Source: Conchocele bisecta
Lineage: Eukaryota > Mollusca > Bivalvia > Lucinida > Thyasiridae
Assembly (NCBI GenBank): GCA_029237695.1
Contig: CM055269.1
Location: 30,166,956 to 30,230,955 of the forward strand
DNA length: 64,000 nucleotides
Reading direction: 5' to 3'
In this document: piece by piece, positions 32,988-44,159 of the stretch
Layout of the letters: each line of letters begins with the position of its first letter
How positions within the stretch are numbered: the first letter of the stretch is position 1
The notes under the pieces: generated by a model
Told to the model about the DNA's origin: nothing
Seen by the model: the letters and a program-made list of their open reading frames with translations, nothing else
The model's database searches: none
Position numbers and translations under genes: made by a program

Positions 32988-33458
32988 GTGAGTGAGTGAG
33001 TGAATAGGGTTTAACGTCCGCTTTTCTGACATAGAAGTACAAGCCTCAGGGAGTCTACACGCAGACGGGTCAACGGGGTCGTGTCCCGTATCCACCTGTC
33101 CGAGGGGGGTAAATCCCAACTTCAGAACTCAATATTTACAATCAAAATATATATTCAGTCCTGAAATTAGAACAACCATGATCTGGTGCCAGGCCCTCGC
33201 ACACCAGCATCATTTATCCCATCCCCTAAAAGTAATAGGATTAGCGCTAATCTTACTTTTATATATGGGGCATAGCCCGACTCAACTCTCACATACAAGA
33301 AAGCAAAAAATGTACATGAGGGCCAAATCCGGTATAGTGGGTTCCGGAAAGTATGAACCCAATCGTTAAGCCAGTTTAGTCGCCTTTTACGACAAGCAAT
33401 GGCTACTGCAGCACTATTCTCAGGATCAGTTGATCCCGCCCCGGTGCCTGCACGGGGC
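32988..33458 (+). mobile_element. SINE family S1, full copy with 12-bp target duplication
   Basis: Flanked by CATAATGGTGGA on both sides (32,976-32,987 and 33,459-33,470). It opens with GTGAGTGAGTGAGTGAATAG and GGGTTTAACGTCC, has a GTCCCGTATCCACCTGTCCG block, ATTCAGTCCTGAAATTAG and a GATCTGGTGCCAGG block, and closes with CGCCTTTTACGACAAGCAATGG and CCGGTGCCTGCACGGG. Target duplications of this size point to LINE-type mobilisation. It sits just after the family C hairpin. Confidence 0.75.
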
Positions 33459-33470
33459 CATAATGGTGGA

Positions 33471-33698
33471 ACCAATACAAACAAGACATTATGCTTGTAA
33501 AACATGGGGGCATAACTAGATCATGCATTTACAGTACATAATCTTTAAAATATTCCTAAGAAACAGATTATTTGTTATGATACATGTATGTAGCACTCAT
33601 AACACAATGACTTATGTGTTTTATGGATGCTCTAAAAGTTTTTTACTAAAACATTCATGAAGAATCAAGTGAATACTATTTCTTACATTCATAGGCTC
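33471..33698. other. Short unannotated interval
   Basis: AT-rich; nothing recognised. Confidence 0.3.
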
Positions 33699-33968
33699 AT
33701 AATTCCAGCACAACAATATTTACACAATTCCCTAACATTTGATTGGCCCGTAGCAAGTCTCTGTCCAAAATTTATATCCCAGTAAACTCCCACGCCGAAC
33801 TACTTTCCGTAACCGTGAGGCGCAGTTAAAATAATTCTTAAGCAAACGGAAAATAAACACATTTTCTTGATGAATCTATTTCAAATGCTTCGTCCAGCAT
33901 TCCCGCGACTTTTCCAAGTTTATACCCCGATAAATTCCACAAAAAGGCCATTCAATCCTATATTAAAT
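33699..33968. mobile_element. Foldback MITE, reversed copy of the 21,019 element
   Basis: ATAATTCCAGCA at 33,699, then the complement of 21,170-21,345 (CCGTGAGGCGCAGTT), and one palindrome arm only (CGCGACTTTTCCAAGTTTAT). The other arm has been lost. Confidence 0.65.
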
Positions 33969-34247
33969 TGTATTTACATTGATGGTAAGCGATTCGTCAA
34001 AAAGCCGGAGTTATGATATTGAGACAAACTATACAATAAGGGCATCATGCTCCACATTTGCTGCGCTAGTTTCATAAAAATCTGTTATTCTGTGATTGAT
34101 ATTAAAGGAAATCTGCTGCAAACACATTGAAAAACAGGACACAGCATCGTTCAAAAACCATGTGATGCCACACACTGATGTAGGCATTGCTGCCATTTTT
34201 AATTGGGATTTACATTTTTGCAAATAAGCAGCGAATCTGGAGCTCAG
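33969..34247. other. Unannotated interval
   Basis: No gene or repeat recognised between the foldback and the M6 MITE. Confidence 0.3.
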
Positions 34248-34475
34248 GGCGCCGTTTCACTAAACTTTGTACGACTAAAATGTTCGTAAGTGCGAAATTA
34301 TGATAGTCTGTAAAATTCACAGACAATGTTTTCTTGTAAACAATTAGTGGATTTAAATTTATTGAGCATAGGCTGCATATGCAGAATAAATGTAAATTCA
34401 TCAATTGAAATTGCCAGACGATCCTAAATTTGCACTTACAAACATTTCAGTAGTACAAAGTTTAGTGAAACAGGC
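34248..34475. mobile_element. Palindromic MITE family M6, copy 2
   Basis: CGTTTCACTAAACTTTGTAC near 34,252 and GTACAAAGTTTAGTGAAAC at the right. The central dyad is partly deleted compared with 27,601. Confidence 0.65.
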
Positions 34476-34746
34476 CCCTGACATGTAAGTTGACTTACCA
34501 TTGATACGGCCTCTACAATCACTATGTCCTGTATATGGTTGATATCATAATATCGCGTCTCGCTGCTTATATATCTGCTACTCTTCACCGTCACACCAAT
34601 GGATGACACTATCAAAATGGATTCTACAAAATACAAGATTTCATAAAAGGACTACCAGCTTATGGCATTCGCAACTACATGTAGCATAGCCCCAGATCAC
34701 ATTGTGCAGGGTCAGGGTCTATGCTTCTCACCATTCATTAAACATT
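34476..34746. other. Unannotated interval
   Basis: No recognisable feature. Confidence 0.3.
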
Positions 34747-34994
34747 ATTAACCCTTTCACCCCTAATATAAGTAACTGGAAATTTGATATGTTAATTTTG
34801 TAACCAATCCAATCGTCACAAAATGATTTTCAGACTAGTCATTTATGAAAAAGGGGTGTTTTTGCTCTCAAAAATATGAAAATTACTTGCAAAAAGTGCA
34901 GATCCTGATGAGATGGCTCGTTACGAGCCGGCTCATCTGGATCTACACTGTCTGCCAATACCGCTATACAGGCCTGTGGTGTTGAAAGGATTAA
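34747..34994 (+). mobile_element. TTAA-bounded MITE family M3, uninterrupted copy
   Basis: TTAACCCTTTCACCCCTAA to GTGTTGAAAGGATTAA. It shows the uninterrupted sequence (CCAATCCAATCGTCACAAAATG) where the 28,786 copy carries its hAT-like insertion. Confidence 0.7.
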
Positions 34995-35121
34995 ATAGTC
35001 ACAAATGTCCAATGGTCCCTTTACTCAGTCGGCGGAACTATTGGAACTTTATTCTATTTCCAACTGAGATACAGATTCACAGGTATTGACATCTCTGAAT
35101 AGTGCTTCAATTTCACTAATT

Positions 35122-35362
35122 TGTGACCGAGTGACTGGAAAAATGAGGCTTACGGGATTTGTGATCAGTGTAGCTCCAGATCAAAAATATCACTCCAGTA
35201 GCCTGATGAGGATCTACATATCGCTTGTTAGAAGCATGACAGGTGTTCCATTGATGAAATGGCAAACAGTGCAGATCCTGATCAGACTGTGTGGATGCAC
35301 AGGCTGATCTGGATCTATACTGGTCGCGAACCCATAAGCCCCATTTCTCCAGCCACATCCAC
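35122..35362 (+). mobile_element. MITE family M1, copy
   Basis: Left GTGACTGGAAAAATGAGGCT and right CCCATTTCTCCAGCCACATC are inverted ends. Inside are GATCAGTGTAGCTCCAGATC / GATCTGGATCTATACTGGTC and a GCAGATCCTGATCAGACTG segment. Further copies at 39,356, 53,690, 56,786 and 59,761, making it the most frequent MITE of the window. Confidence 0.7.
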
Positions 35363-35392
35363 AATCATGCATACAAATACATGCAATATGGA

Positions 35393-35606
35393 TTAACCCT
35401 TAGAATGTGGGAAACGGAAATAGTCGTCTGCTGTTGTGTTATATTTGTCTTCTTTCTGAATAAAAAACATATTTTGACAGCACTTTAGAATCATTTCCTT
35501 TGGAAATGATTCTAAAGTGTTGTCAAAGCACGTTTTGGATGAGCAAAATGGAAGATAAAAAATAAACAGCAGACGACAACATTTAATTCAGCATTGAAAG
35601 GGTTAA
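35393..35606 (+). mobile_element. TTAA-bounded MITE family M2, copy 2
   Basis: TTAACCCTTAGAATG to TTGAAAGGGTTAA. TCGTCTGCTG / CAGCAGACGA inner repeats and an AATCATTTCC-TTTGGAAATGATT palindrome. Confidence 0.75.
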
Positions 35607-35732
35607 AGGTACATTCTGCTCAGGACTCAGATGTTCAATATGTTGTTCTAGGCTTCATGGATTGTCAATATCCTACAATGTACATCATCAAATACACCAT
35701 TTTATTTGATCAAGTTCAAAAGAGATTCTACT

Positions 35733-36115
35733 AAAACAAGAACTGGCATCGTTAAACAAAGCCAATTCCCTCGCTGGCAGCCATAATAATTTTTTATTTT
35801 TAAAAAATCAAGTCCTCAGTGACCTTGACCTTCGGACGTGGGTCGTATTCAAAACAAAGCACCATCCCTAGAGACACATTGTGGCCAAATATTATCAAAA
35901 TCAGTGAAGCCATTGACAAGTTGACCAACATTGTTGCCTTACAAACAAGGTGAACACAAATCCTCAGTGATCTTGGGCGGTCGGACGTCGGTCGTATGCA
36001 AAACAAAGTACCATCCCTAGACACACATTGTGGCCAAATTATCAAAATCGGTGAAGCGGTTCATGAGTTATTGAAAAATGAAAGGTGATACTAACGTACG
36101 TACATGTATACGCAA
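35733..36115 (+). repeat. HINE-like family E copy
   Basis: AACAAGAACTGGCATCG start, two units with GTGACCTTGACCTTCGGACG and GCACCATCCCTAGA, and an ACGTACGTAC run. No clean 3' hairpin remains. Confidence 0.55.
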
Positions 36116-36119
36116 AACA

Positions 36120-36350
36120 ACTACAGTGAAATCGCGATGGCTCAAAATGCCAAAATGCGATGGCTCGTAATGTCGGGCTCGCTCGAAATAGCGCCGCGGT
36201 CCCGATAATTTTCCCTATACGTTTAATGTATTTTACATGCGATGGCTCAAAATGCAAATCCTCGAAAAATGCAATCCCTAGAAACATTTTTCAAGTACTG
36301 CGGACTCATTTCTCGCTATTTTGCTATACGATGACTCGAAAGTAATGTCG
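36120..36350. repeat. Degenerate repeat with GCGATGGCTCAAAATGC motifs
   Basis: GCGATGGCTC occurs three times and GATGACTCGAAA once. The CAGTGAAATCGCGATGGCTC start resembles pogo/Tigger-like terminal sequences, but no convincing opposite end was found. Confidence 0.35.
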
Positions 36351-36535
36351 AAGTTTGTGTTTGGCTAATTTTCACATCTCCGCGTCCAACTTAATACAAT
36401 GTACCATCAAAGGCTGAGCCGCGCTCTACCTCTCTATGAAATGTGGTTTCTTTTCAAGTGCAGTTAATTGCCTAAAGTGCAGTTAATTGCCTAAAGTGGT
36501 GCAATTTGATCGTTAACGTTGGTGATTGCGATCAA

Positions 36536-36625
36536 CGATATACTGATGGTCTAGTAACATAAGGTCGTAACTGCTATGCTAAAGCATAGCAGTTACGACC
36601 TTATGTTACTAGACCATCGATATAC
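36536..36625. repeat. Near-perfect 90-bp palindrome
   Basis: CGATATACTGATGGTCTAGT...ATGCT on the left pairs with AGCAT...ACTAGACCATCGATATA on the right around a two-base AA centre. Arms are about 44 bp with very few mismatches, so it can form a cruciform or hairpin. Confidence 0.8.
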
Positions 36626-36667
36626 AGCCATTTATTAAATATTCTTCTGCTTCGGCGCATTTAATAG

Positions 36668-36910
36668 TCATTTTTCGTGGTAACTCACGGGTTATACTCG
36701 AGTAACCCGAGTATCACAGGAACAACCAGAGTCGTTGCTCGGGTTCAAATCGAGTTGGAACCCTAGTAACCCACCACCCGGCAGGGGGTCGATTAAAGTT
36801 ACTCAAGTATGGTTCAAAGGTCAAAATTCTTTAACTCGAGTTGGAACTGCTTGTTCTAATGATCCTCGTGTTATTCGAGTGGCTACCCAGGAGTTACAAT
36901 GAAAAACGCC
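36668..36910. mobile_element. MITE with TTTTTCRTGGTAACTC ends
   Basis: Left CATTTTTCGTGGTAACTC and right GAGTTACAATGAAAAACG are inverted. The interior has repeated ACTCGAGT and GGGTT motifs. Confidence 0.6.
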
Positions 36911-37479
36911 CATTAATAATACCGCATTTCCTAGTTCGGCAGAGATGACTGGTCGTGACAAAAAGGATTTTCTCTACTGAATTTCCGATCAGTGCAGCAT
37001 TAAAGCAGCCTGTACATTCAGTTCAGGACCTGAAATGTCCGTCCTCGACAGCTATTCATGATGCATAATACAGTGAAATAGTAAACCCATATCAAGTTGC
37101 ACGAGTCTCTAAGTTTATCCGCGTTTACACACTGGTCACAAACTAAGTAAAGCACCTTTTGTTGTGTCGCAACATTTTACGATTCTCAACCGATTCCCGA
37201 AATTTTATGGGCGCCGTATAATAACATCGTTTGAGCTGGGCCCATACACCACTGTTTCGAGTGACGTCACAACCACCTGCGACATTAATTATGTGGGCCA
37301 CTATTTATAGTAAATACTGGAGCTTTTCTCCCTTGATAATAATTGAAATAAAGACAGTTTTGTAAATACATTTAAATCCAGTTTATTTAATTTCACATGA
37401 TAACTGTGAATAAATACTATTATCATCTAAAACATGGAAACTATATTCTTCTTCGTAACTGTGCAAGATGACCAGAATA
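36911..37479. other. Unannotated interval
   Basis: No gene, RNA or repeat end recognised; mixed AT-rich sequence. Confidence 0.3.
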
Positions 37480-38786
37480 AACTAGATTGGTCAGTAAGCG
37501 AGGCTTACGGAATATCCCCCGCGTGGGCCCAGGTACCCCTAAAATATGTAAAAATTCCCAAGTGCGTGGGCTTATGACCTTGACTCTGGGCTTAGCGGGA
37601 GCGGCATGAATGTGAATTTGTCACAGGGTGGTAGATGTCCATTGGAGCAATGCGTGTGTGAAATGTGAAGCAGATCCAAGCAAGGAAATAGAAGTTATAA
37701 CCGATTTCTCTGATGTTAGGTTTTGTAAAGAGACTAAGTATGTGAGCTTGACATTGAGATCAGCGGGAATTTGTCACAGCATGATAGTAAAGCCTTAGAG
37801 GAATGCATGCATGAAATATTAAGAATTTTCGATGAAAGAAATAGAAATTATAACATATTTCTCTGATGTTAAGTTTTGTAAAGAGACTAAGTATGTGACC
37901 TTGACCTTGGGATCAGCGGGGGTTGGACCGTCGAGAATTTGTCACAGCATGATAGTACAACCTTAGAGGAATGCACAAGCGAAATATTAAGAATTTTCAA
38001 TGAAGGAAATAGAAGTTATAACTTATTTCTCTGATATTAAGTTTTGTAAAGAGACTAAGTATTTGACCTTGGGATCAGCGGGGGTTGGACGGTCGTGGAT
38101 TTGGTATAGCATGGTAGTAGAGTCTTACAGGAATGCATGTGTGAAATATTAAGCATTTTAGATGAAGGAAATAAAAGTTAAAACAATATTTCTCTGATGT
38201 TGTTAAGTTTTGTAAAGAGACTAAGTATTTGACCTTGCCCTTGGGATCAAGGGGGTTGGACGGTCGTGGATTTGGCACAGCATGGTAGTAGAGCCTTACA
38301 GGAATGCAGGTGTGAAATATTAAGCATTTTAGATGAAGGACATAGAAGTTATAACAATATTTCTCTGATGTTAAGTTTTTTAAAGAGACTAAGTATTTGA
38401 CCTTGGGATCAGCGGGGGTTGGACGGTCGTGGATTTGGCACAGCATAGTAGTAGAGCCTTACAGGAATGCATGTGTGAAATATTAAGCATTTTAGATGAA
38501 GGAAGTAGAAGTTATAACAATATTTCTCTGATGTAAGGTTTTGTAAAGAGACTAAGTATTTAACCTTGACCTTGGGATCAGCGGGGGGTTGGACAGTCGT
38601 GGATTTGGCACAGCATGGTAGTAGAGTATTACAGGAATGCATGTGTGAAATATTGAGCATTTTAGATGAAGGAATTAGAAGTCATAACAATATTTCTCTG
38701 ATGCTAAGTTTACGGACGCACGGATGGACGGACAACCTGACTCCAGTATACCCCGCCCCTCCCCCCCCCCACAACTCGTATAAAAA
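37480..38786 (+). repeat. Pearl/HINE-like element P3, full copy
   Basis: 5' AACTAGATTGGTCAGTAAGC as in P2, then about seven units with GGATCAGCGGGGGTTGGAC, GGATTTGGCACAGCATGG and GGAATGCATGTGTGAAATA, a short GGACGGAC block, AACCTGACTCCAG, a C run, and ACAACTCGTATAA. The ACGG block is shorter than in P2 and the final GGGGG is lost. Confidence 0.8.
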
Positions 38787-39039
38787 AGGTTAAAAATGTT
38801 GAAAGGTTCCTTTTCTTAGCCACATTTACACAACGACTACCTAAACTCACCTAGAATCACATGGTTAATATGGAACAATAAGGTACCGATGAACCAAACA
38901 ACGGACGCGACCAGAGGAACATCAATCTAAAAATGAAAATACATGTACATACATTCAGAAACATTTATACAGCTATTCCAATAGTCATTTATTGAGTGTA
39001 GTCTCTCATCACTTACTGTTCAAGAGCAAGGCCATATAC
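38787..39039. other. Unannotated interval
   Basis: No feature recognised. Confidence 0.3.
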
Positions 39040-39274
39040 TACAGAGCCCCGCAGGGGACGTAGATTTTTATTTTTTTATTAATGCGTTCCCACGAATTAA
39101 CAATTTGTTCCCAATTTAACAATTTGAATTGTTATATCGTGGGAATGAATTGTTATATTTCGTGGGAACGAATTGTTAATTCAAGAGAACAAATTGTTAA
39201 ATTCAGGGAACAAATTGTTATTTCGTGGGAACGAATTAATAAAAAAAAATCCATGTCCCCTGTGGGGCTCCGTA
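39040..39274. mobile_element. MITE with TACRGAGCCCC ends and internal 22-bp array
   Basis: Left TACAGAGCCCCGCAGGGGAC and right GTCCCCTGTGGGGCTCCGTA are inverted; each also contains its own small dyad. The inside holds about six alternating GAATTGTTA, TTCGTGGGAACGA and GGGAACAAATTG units on both strands. Confidence 0.7.
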
Positions 39275-39355
39275 ATATACAGATGGTAATGCATTTGTAT
39301 GGATTAATAAATGTCACATTGACTGGGTTATTCCTTCTTTTGCCGTTCTCATATT

Positions 39356-39590
39356 TGGCTGTGACTGGAGAAATGGGGCTCATGGGATTTGTGGCCATTG
39401 TAACTCATAATCAAATGGCAAACTCCCGTAGCCGGATAACGATCTATAGTGCTTGTTAGAAGCATTACGCATGCTTCATTGATGGAATGGCGAACAGAGC
39501 AGATCCTAATCAGACTGTGCGGATGCACAGGCCGATCTGGATCGACACTGGTCGCAAAACCCATAAGCCTCATTTTTCCAGTCACAGCCA
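39356..39590 (+). mobile_element. MITE family M1, copy
   Basis: TGGCTGTGACTGGAGAAATG at left, AGTCACAGCCA at right, with GCAGATCCTAATCAGACTG inside. Confidence 0.7.
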
Positions 39591-40016
39591 CATATCTATT
39601 CCATCCTATTCTCAGATTTTGTACTATTTGCTTTAATAATTTGTTTCTATGCAATGGGGGGGGGGGGTTATTGTTTACACCTGGTCTATTGTTTACACTG
39701 GATAAATGGCGGCGGCCATGAGGTCTCAGGTAAATCTTATTTTTCATCAATACAATGTGGTTTCTTCCTTTTAATGATGACCATGTTCCAGCCATTAACA
39801 CTACAAGTCCGCCAATACCAAATTTAGCAGCACTACTTATGTAGTTAGTGTGAACATTCCGCAGAGAAATTTGATTCTGACAAAGTTTAAACAACGTTCA
39901 ATTTCGTCTGATTCAAATTTACTTTTTACCCTTTTACTGCACTAAAACTGACTTGCACTTTTCCTGCTCATAATACCTGAAACCCTTGCAAGAGGTATAC
40001 ATATATAGATAATAAA
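39591..40016. other. Unannotated interval
   Basis: Contains a G run at 39,656-39,667; no gene recognised. Confidence 0.3.
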
Positions 40017-40300
40017 CTAGAAATGTGGCCTGTCGGCACACAAATACCCACGCTGGCAGCCAAAGAAAACGAGGCACATTTGAAAACACAGAGGGCCAGA
40101 GAAGCATGTATTTGTCACAGCATGAAAGCAGACCATCAGAGCACTGGGTGTGTGCAATATCAAGCAGATCATTGCAAGGAAACAGACATTATAAAACACA
40201 TACCCCAAGTTTTTTTTAACGCACCATGTATGTGACCTATGTGCAAGGAAACATAAATTATAAGACATTTACCCGAGCGTTAAGGTTAACTGTGAAGTAT
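40017..40300 (+). repeat. P4 element fragment (5' end)
   Basis: AACTAGAAATGTGGCCTGTC with CGCTGGCAGCC, then a decayed unit and GACATTTACCCGAGCGTTAAG. Confidence 0.6.
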
Positions 40301-40780
40301 TAAACCGCTCGCTCGTCACTAAATGACAGGACAGAATGGCTGTTATTGTGACCATATTTTATACTGGCCGTGTCCGTGAGGTACGTAAGTTAGTGTTAAA
40401 AATCCGGATGAACACATTGAAATTAGGTCTTCTGCTGTCAACACATTCATTTATCAACACGAGGATGGCCGCGGCCCGCATGTCGAGCCCGCCAAGGCAT
40501 TTGATGGTCTCAGAGTGTATTTATTTGAAGTTTGATGCCCAATAAGCATACACAGTTTTAAGCAAATCTGACTTATGGTTACAGAGATAGTAGGTATGTG
40601 AAAACTTTAACACAAATTTTGACAGAAACTTTAACGCAAACTTCTAAGTCATTTGACCTTGACATACGGGCACAGGGGCCGCATGAGTGGGACACAGAAT
40701 GAATATATGGATAATGAATATATGGATGATGACTAATAAGCATATGAAGTTTCAAGTCAATGTGACTTAGGACTGCAGAG

Positions 40781-40943
40781 TGAGTGAGTGAGTGAGTGAA
40801 TAGGGTTTAACGTCCGCTTTTCTGACATAGAGGTACACGCAGACGGGTCAACGGGGTCATGTCCCGTATCCACCTGTCCGAGGGGGGTAAATCCCAACTT
40901 CAGAACTCAATATTTATAATCAAAATATATATTCAGTCCTGGA
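40781..40943 (+). mobile_element. SINE family S1, short form with 11-bp target duplication
   Basis: Flanked by GGACTGCAGAG on both sides (40,770-40,780 and 40,944-40,954). It starts TGAGTGAGTGAGTGAGTGAA like the 32,988 copy but ends at ATTCAGTCCTGGA. The same SINE therefore exists as a 163-bp and a 471-bp form. Confidence 0.75.
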
Positions 40944-41171
40944 GGACTGCAGAGATATAAGGTATTTAAAAACTTTAACACAAATTTCGGAACGCAAACT
41001 TCTAAGTCATTTGACCTTGACCTTGGGCACAGGGGCCGCATGAGTGGGATACAGCATGAATATATGGATGATGACTAATAAGTATATGAAGTTTCAAGTC
41101 AATGTGACTTAGGACTGCAGAGATATAAGGTATTTAAAAACTTTAACGCAGATTTCGGACGGACGGATGAC

Positions 41172-41312
41172 CAATAGTGAAGAAGGGGCCATTTCCATTG
41201 TTCTAGATCAAAGAGATGGCCCCTTGTAATGAATAGAATAAGGGGCCACACAGAATAGATCAAAGGATTATTTTGTGTTAGGCTCTGCCCCATGGCCCCT
41301 TCTACACCCTTG
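41172..41312. mobile_element. Small MITE with GAAGGGGCCAT ends
   Basis: AAGAAGGGGCCAT at left and ATGGCCCCTTCTAC at right are inverted ends about 140 bp apart, inside the GGACGGA tail of the P5 copy. Internal GGCCCC repeats. Confidence 0.55.
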
Positions 41313-41340
41313 GTTGCTCGGACGGACGCACGGACACCCA

Positions 41341-42156
41341 TGGAGACGTCTGTTAATCCCAGTTACCAATGGAAACAGACATCAAATTTACTGTACCCAG
41401 CATTGACATTTGTAAACATTCTCAGCATATGTGTATTCACTACTACACGTGTCAGGCGACTTCCGGTCTAGTTAATGTCGCACTAAATTTGTATTTTCTC
41501 CTCACCACCTCAATGGTTTTATTGCAAATATTTTGTTCTTGAATTTTGACACACGGAATATTGTTCAAAAATGTGGTAGCAACTAATCTCATGTAGGTCA
41601 GCACAAAAAAAAAGCGAAGTGAACAAAAAAAAAAACGACGATGTCGCTCACTTCGCCCTCAAAATTGAACCCCAATATACAAGTCATAAAATATGTCCAT
41701 GACATTTTTTCCCAATAAAAGTAGATTAATAATGGTTTAAGTAATTGGAAATAATAACATTTTTAAACCTTGATGCACATCAGCAATAAACAATCAATTC
41801 TGACCTAATTCCTTGAATTTCAGTGTTTAGCTGTCGATGTTATTAACGAATTGGATGCTGGGAAACGTGTATTACGAATTTGAGTACACAAAATGGCGAA
41901 CGCCACGGCAATATGCACGACATATTTCTTTGTGTGATAGAGTGTTGCATTGGCGATCTCTTGTGATTGTAAATATTTTTTAAAGATTAGGAAATGACAG
42001 AAAGGGTGAGCGAGTTTAAAATTGAATACATGTTGATTGCGTAGCTGTTTACGCATTGAGTTTGCTTATGTTCACGAACTTCGGACACACAAGGGTATAG
42101 ATACTATAAAAGACAGATGAAAATAGTAAAAGTCAACCAGAAAGCCCAGATTATCT
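41341..42156. other. Unannotated interval
   Basis: AT-rich, two poly-A runs near 41,607 and 41,627. The minus-strand ORF 41,820-42,056 has no recognisable domain and is not called. Confidence 0.3.
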
Positions 42157-42252
42157 AAGCTACCCAGCGTTAAGGTATCGCGATGGACGGACGAGACGTA
42201 CGGACGCCGGTAACACTATATGCCCCCCTCACCATTCGGTGGCGGGTCATAA
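42157..42252 (+). repeat. P4 element 3' end
   Basis: ACCCAGCGTTAAGG, ACGTACGGACGCCGGTAAC, and the TGCCCCCCTCACC...GGTGGCGGG hairpin, then TCATAA. Confidence 0.65.
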
Positions 42253-42338
42253 AAATAAAAGTAAACAACGATATAGAGACATGGCATACAAGTCCATTAT
42301 TCGACTTGTGGGAATCCCCCGCGTTTTCAATGCTACTG

Positions 42339-42735
42339 CAGGGCTCCAGATAAGCTGCGTATTTGCTTAAATACCCAATTAAAATTGCCAAAACCCAATT
42401 TAAATCCGAAGTAGCGAGTATCAAAAAGCAATACAAATTTTGTGGTACCTTTATCATGCTGCAGAAAACAATAAACAGACCACAAATATAGCATATTTTT
42501 CTTATTATCCATGAAAACGCATCTTGGTATTTCATTAGAATTGTCTCCAAGGAGACAATTCTAATGAAATGCCAAGACATGTTTTCATTTCGAAGCAAGC
42601 TATTCAATAGTTGCGGTCTGTTGATGTGTAAACAGTAGTGTGATTTTATTTTACCCAATTAATTTTGAAATACCCAATTGCTTCAGAAATGATGGAGTAA
42701 CAATACTGAATTACTAATTCCTTACCTGGAGCCCC
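42339..42735. mobile_element. hAT-like MITE with CAGGGCTCCAGATAAG ends
   Basis: Left CAGGGCTCCAGATAAG and right CTTACCTGGAGCCCC are inverted. Inside are AATACCCAATT repeats on both flanks and an AGAATTGTCTCC-AAGGAGACAATTCT palindrome. The minus-strand ORF here is an artefact of the palindrome. Confidence 0.65.
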
Positions 42736-43197
42736 GTTACTGTATGCTTTATATATGTATCAAAGGGTTATCGTACGCTAATAATGTATTTTTCTGTTTT
42801 CTATTTGATAAACGCCCCACCAATAATCAACGTGTTATTTTAATGATGCACGAGTAATTACAAAAATAATTGTTTACATGTTCGAGTGGTCTCCCTTTGG
42901 AAATCAGCAGCAAGCACATGGGTAAACTGCTGACCAGCAATGCAGTGAAGACATCTATGGCGCCATAGTTGTATTGAAATGTGAATAAACTGCCCTGTAA
43001 ACCATAATCGGTTTGACAAAATTTGTAGCGTCTTTCAAACATGATATTAACATGTAACAAAAAAAACATGCCAGTTCTGGAGTTGTTGTTGTAGGTTGTG
43101 AAATCCAGCCGCTGACTTTTCCAGGTTCGTGTCTACGGGTATTATATTGTTAAAGTAGAAGGTCTATTATTTTCAATCATCGTCTAGCCACTGATTA
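42736..43197. other. Unannotated interval
   Basis: No feature recognised. Confidence 0.3.
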
Positions 43198-43432
43198 TAT
43201 ATGTTTTACAATATTAGTGTATATCCTGATCAGACCGGGTAGCAAATATATGTGTTACAATATCAGAGTAGATACAGAACATACAGGGTAGGCATTATAT
43301 ATGTGTTACAATATCAGAGTAGATACAGAACATACAGGGTAGGCATTATATATGTGTTACAATATCACAGTAGATACAGAACATACAGGGTAGGCATTAT
43401 ATATGTGTTACAATATCAGAGTATACACTGGA
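43198..43432 (+). repeat. 51-bp tandem repeat, about 4.5 copies
   Basis: Unit landmarks TTACAATATCAGAGTAGATA, CAGAACATACAGGGTAGGC, ATTATATATGTG. The three central copies are almost identical and the outer ones diverged. Open in frame, but compositionally a minisatellite. Confidence 0.8.
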
Positions 43433-43494
43433 CATAATCTTACAAAGTCCATGTAAAATACCACATAAGTAACAAAGGTTTAGAGAGTAATTAG

Positions 43495-44150
43495 CACCAG
43501 ATGGCTGCGTCCCACATGTCGAGACCTCCGAGGCATTATATAGAACTATATATAAATAAATATAATAATAACATAAATTAGGAACAATTTTCATTCATAT
43601 GACACAGTTTCCTTTTGAAATGTGTTAATAGCCGGCAGGGTGTTTTTACTATTTTCGTAAAAAATTCGAGAACTTACTCGCAAGAGTTGTTGATAGTTCC
43701 AAGTGAAATATCGTCTGCACGAGATGTCACATGCTCTCTAAGTTGCATGACAGTTGGTAAAGAATTCGCCACAAATTGTAATAATGCGCGACCATTTCCA
43801 CTGCGCGAGTGTTGGCATACCCACTCTAATGATTTGATGGTCTCAGACACAGGTGACTGAACAATGGCATGTCAGCATGGTTTGTAGTATCAATTTATAT
43901 CAGAAACTAGATAATCAGGTGACATTTTTTTCTGGTGCCTGCTGTGGTCTCGTAGTGTCATTGCCGAAGTCATTTGACTTTGACATTACATGTATAATTT
44001 TTGGGTGGGCAATAGGATGCACATATGGATGATAATAAAGAAACATTTGAAGCTTGAAGTAAATTGGAGTAAGGGTTGTGGAGACATAAGGTATGTCAAA
44101 ACTTTAACCCAAATTTCGAAGTCCTGCACGGGCTATAAAATGAAAAGATG
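43495..44150 (+). repeat. Decayed P5-like element
   Basis: CAGATGGCTGCGTCCCACATG resembles the P5 start, and ATTTGATGGTCTCAGA plus AAGGTATGTCAAAACTTTAA match P5 units. Confidence 0.5.
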
Positions 44151-44159
44151 GATGATAAC

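Larger units (their letters stand above)
40460..41340 (+). repeat. P5 element copy carrying two insertions
   Basis: ACGAGGATGGCCGCGGCCCG start, units with TTTGACCTTGACCTTGGGC and GGGCCGCATGAGTGGGAYAC. A SINE lies at 40,781-40,943 and a small MITE at about 41,172-41,312. The GGACGGACGCACGG tail follows the MITE. Confidence 0.7.

Noticed and set aside
38075..38660. Repeated ORFs with an NFYFLHLKCLIFHTC pattern
   Set aside because: Antisense translation of the P3 tandem units; equivalent ORFs appear in every Pearl-like array.
39361..39894. 181-codon minus-strand ORF at 39,349-39,894
   Set aside because: Nearly half is an M1 MITE read in antisense and the rest shows no family resemblance.
42170..42658. 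162-codon minus-strand ORF
   Set aside because: Spans the palindrome of the hAT-like MITE at 42,339; composition is that of a repeat.
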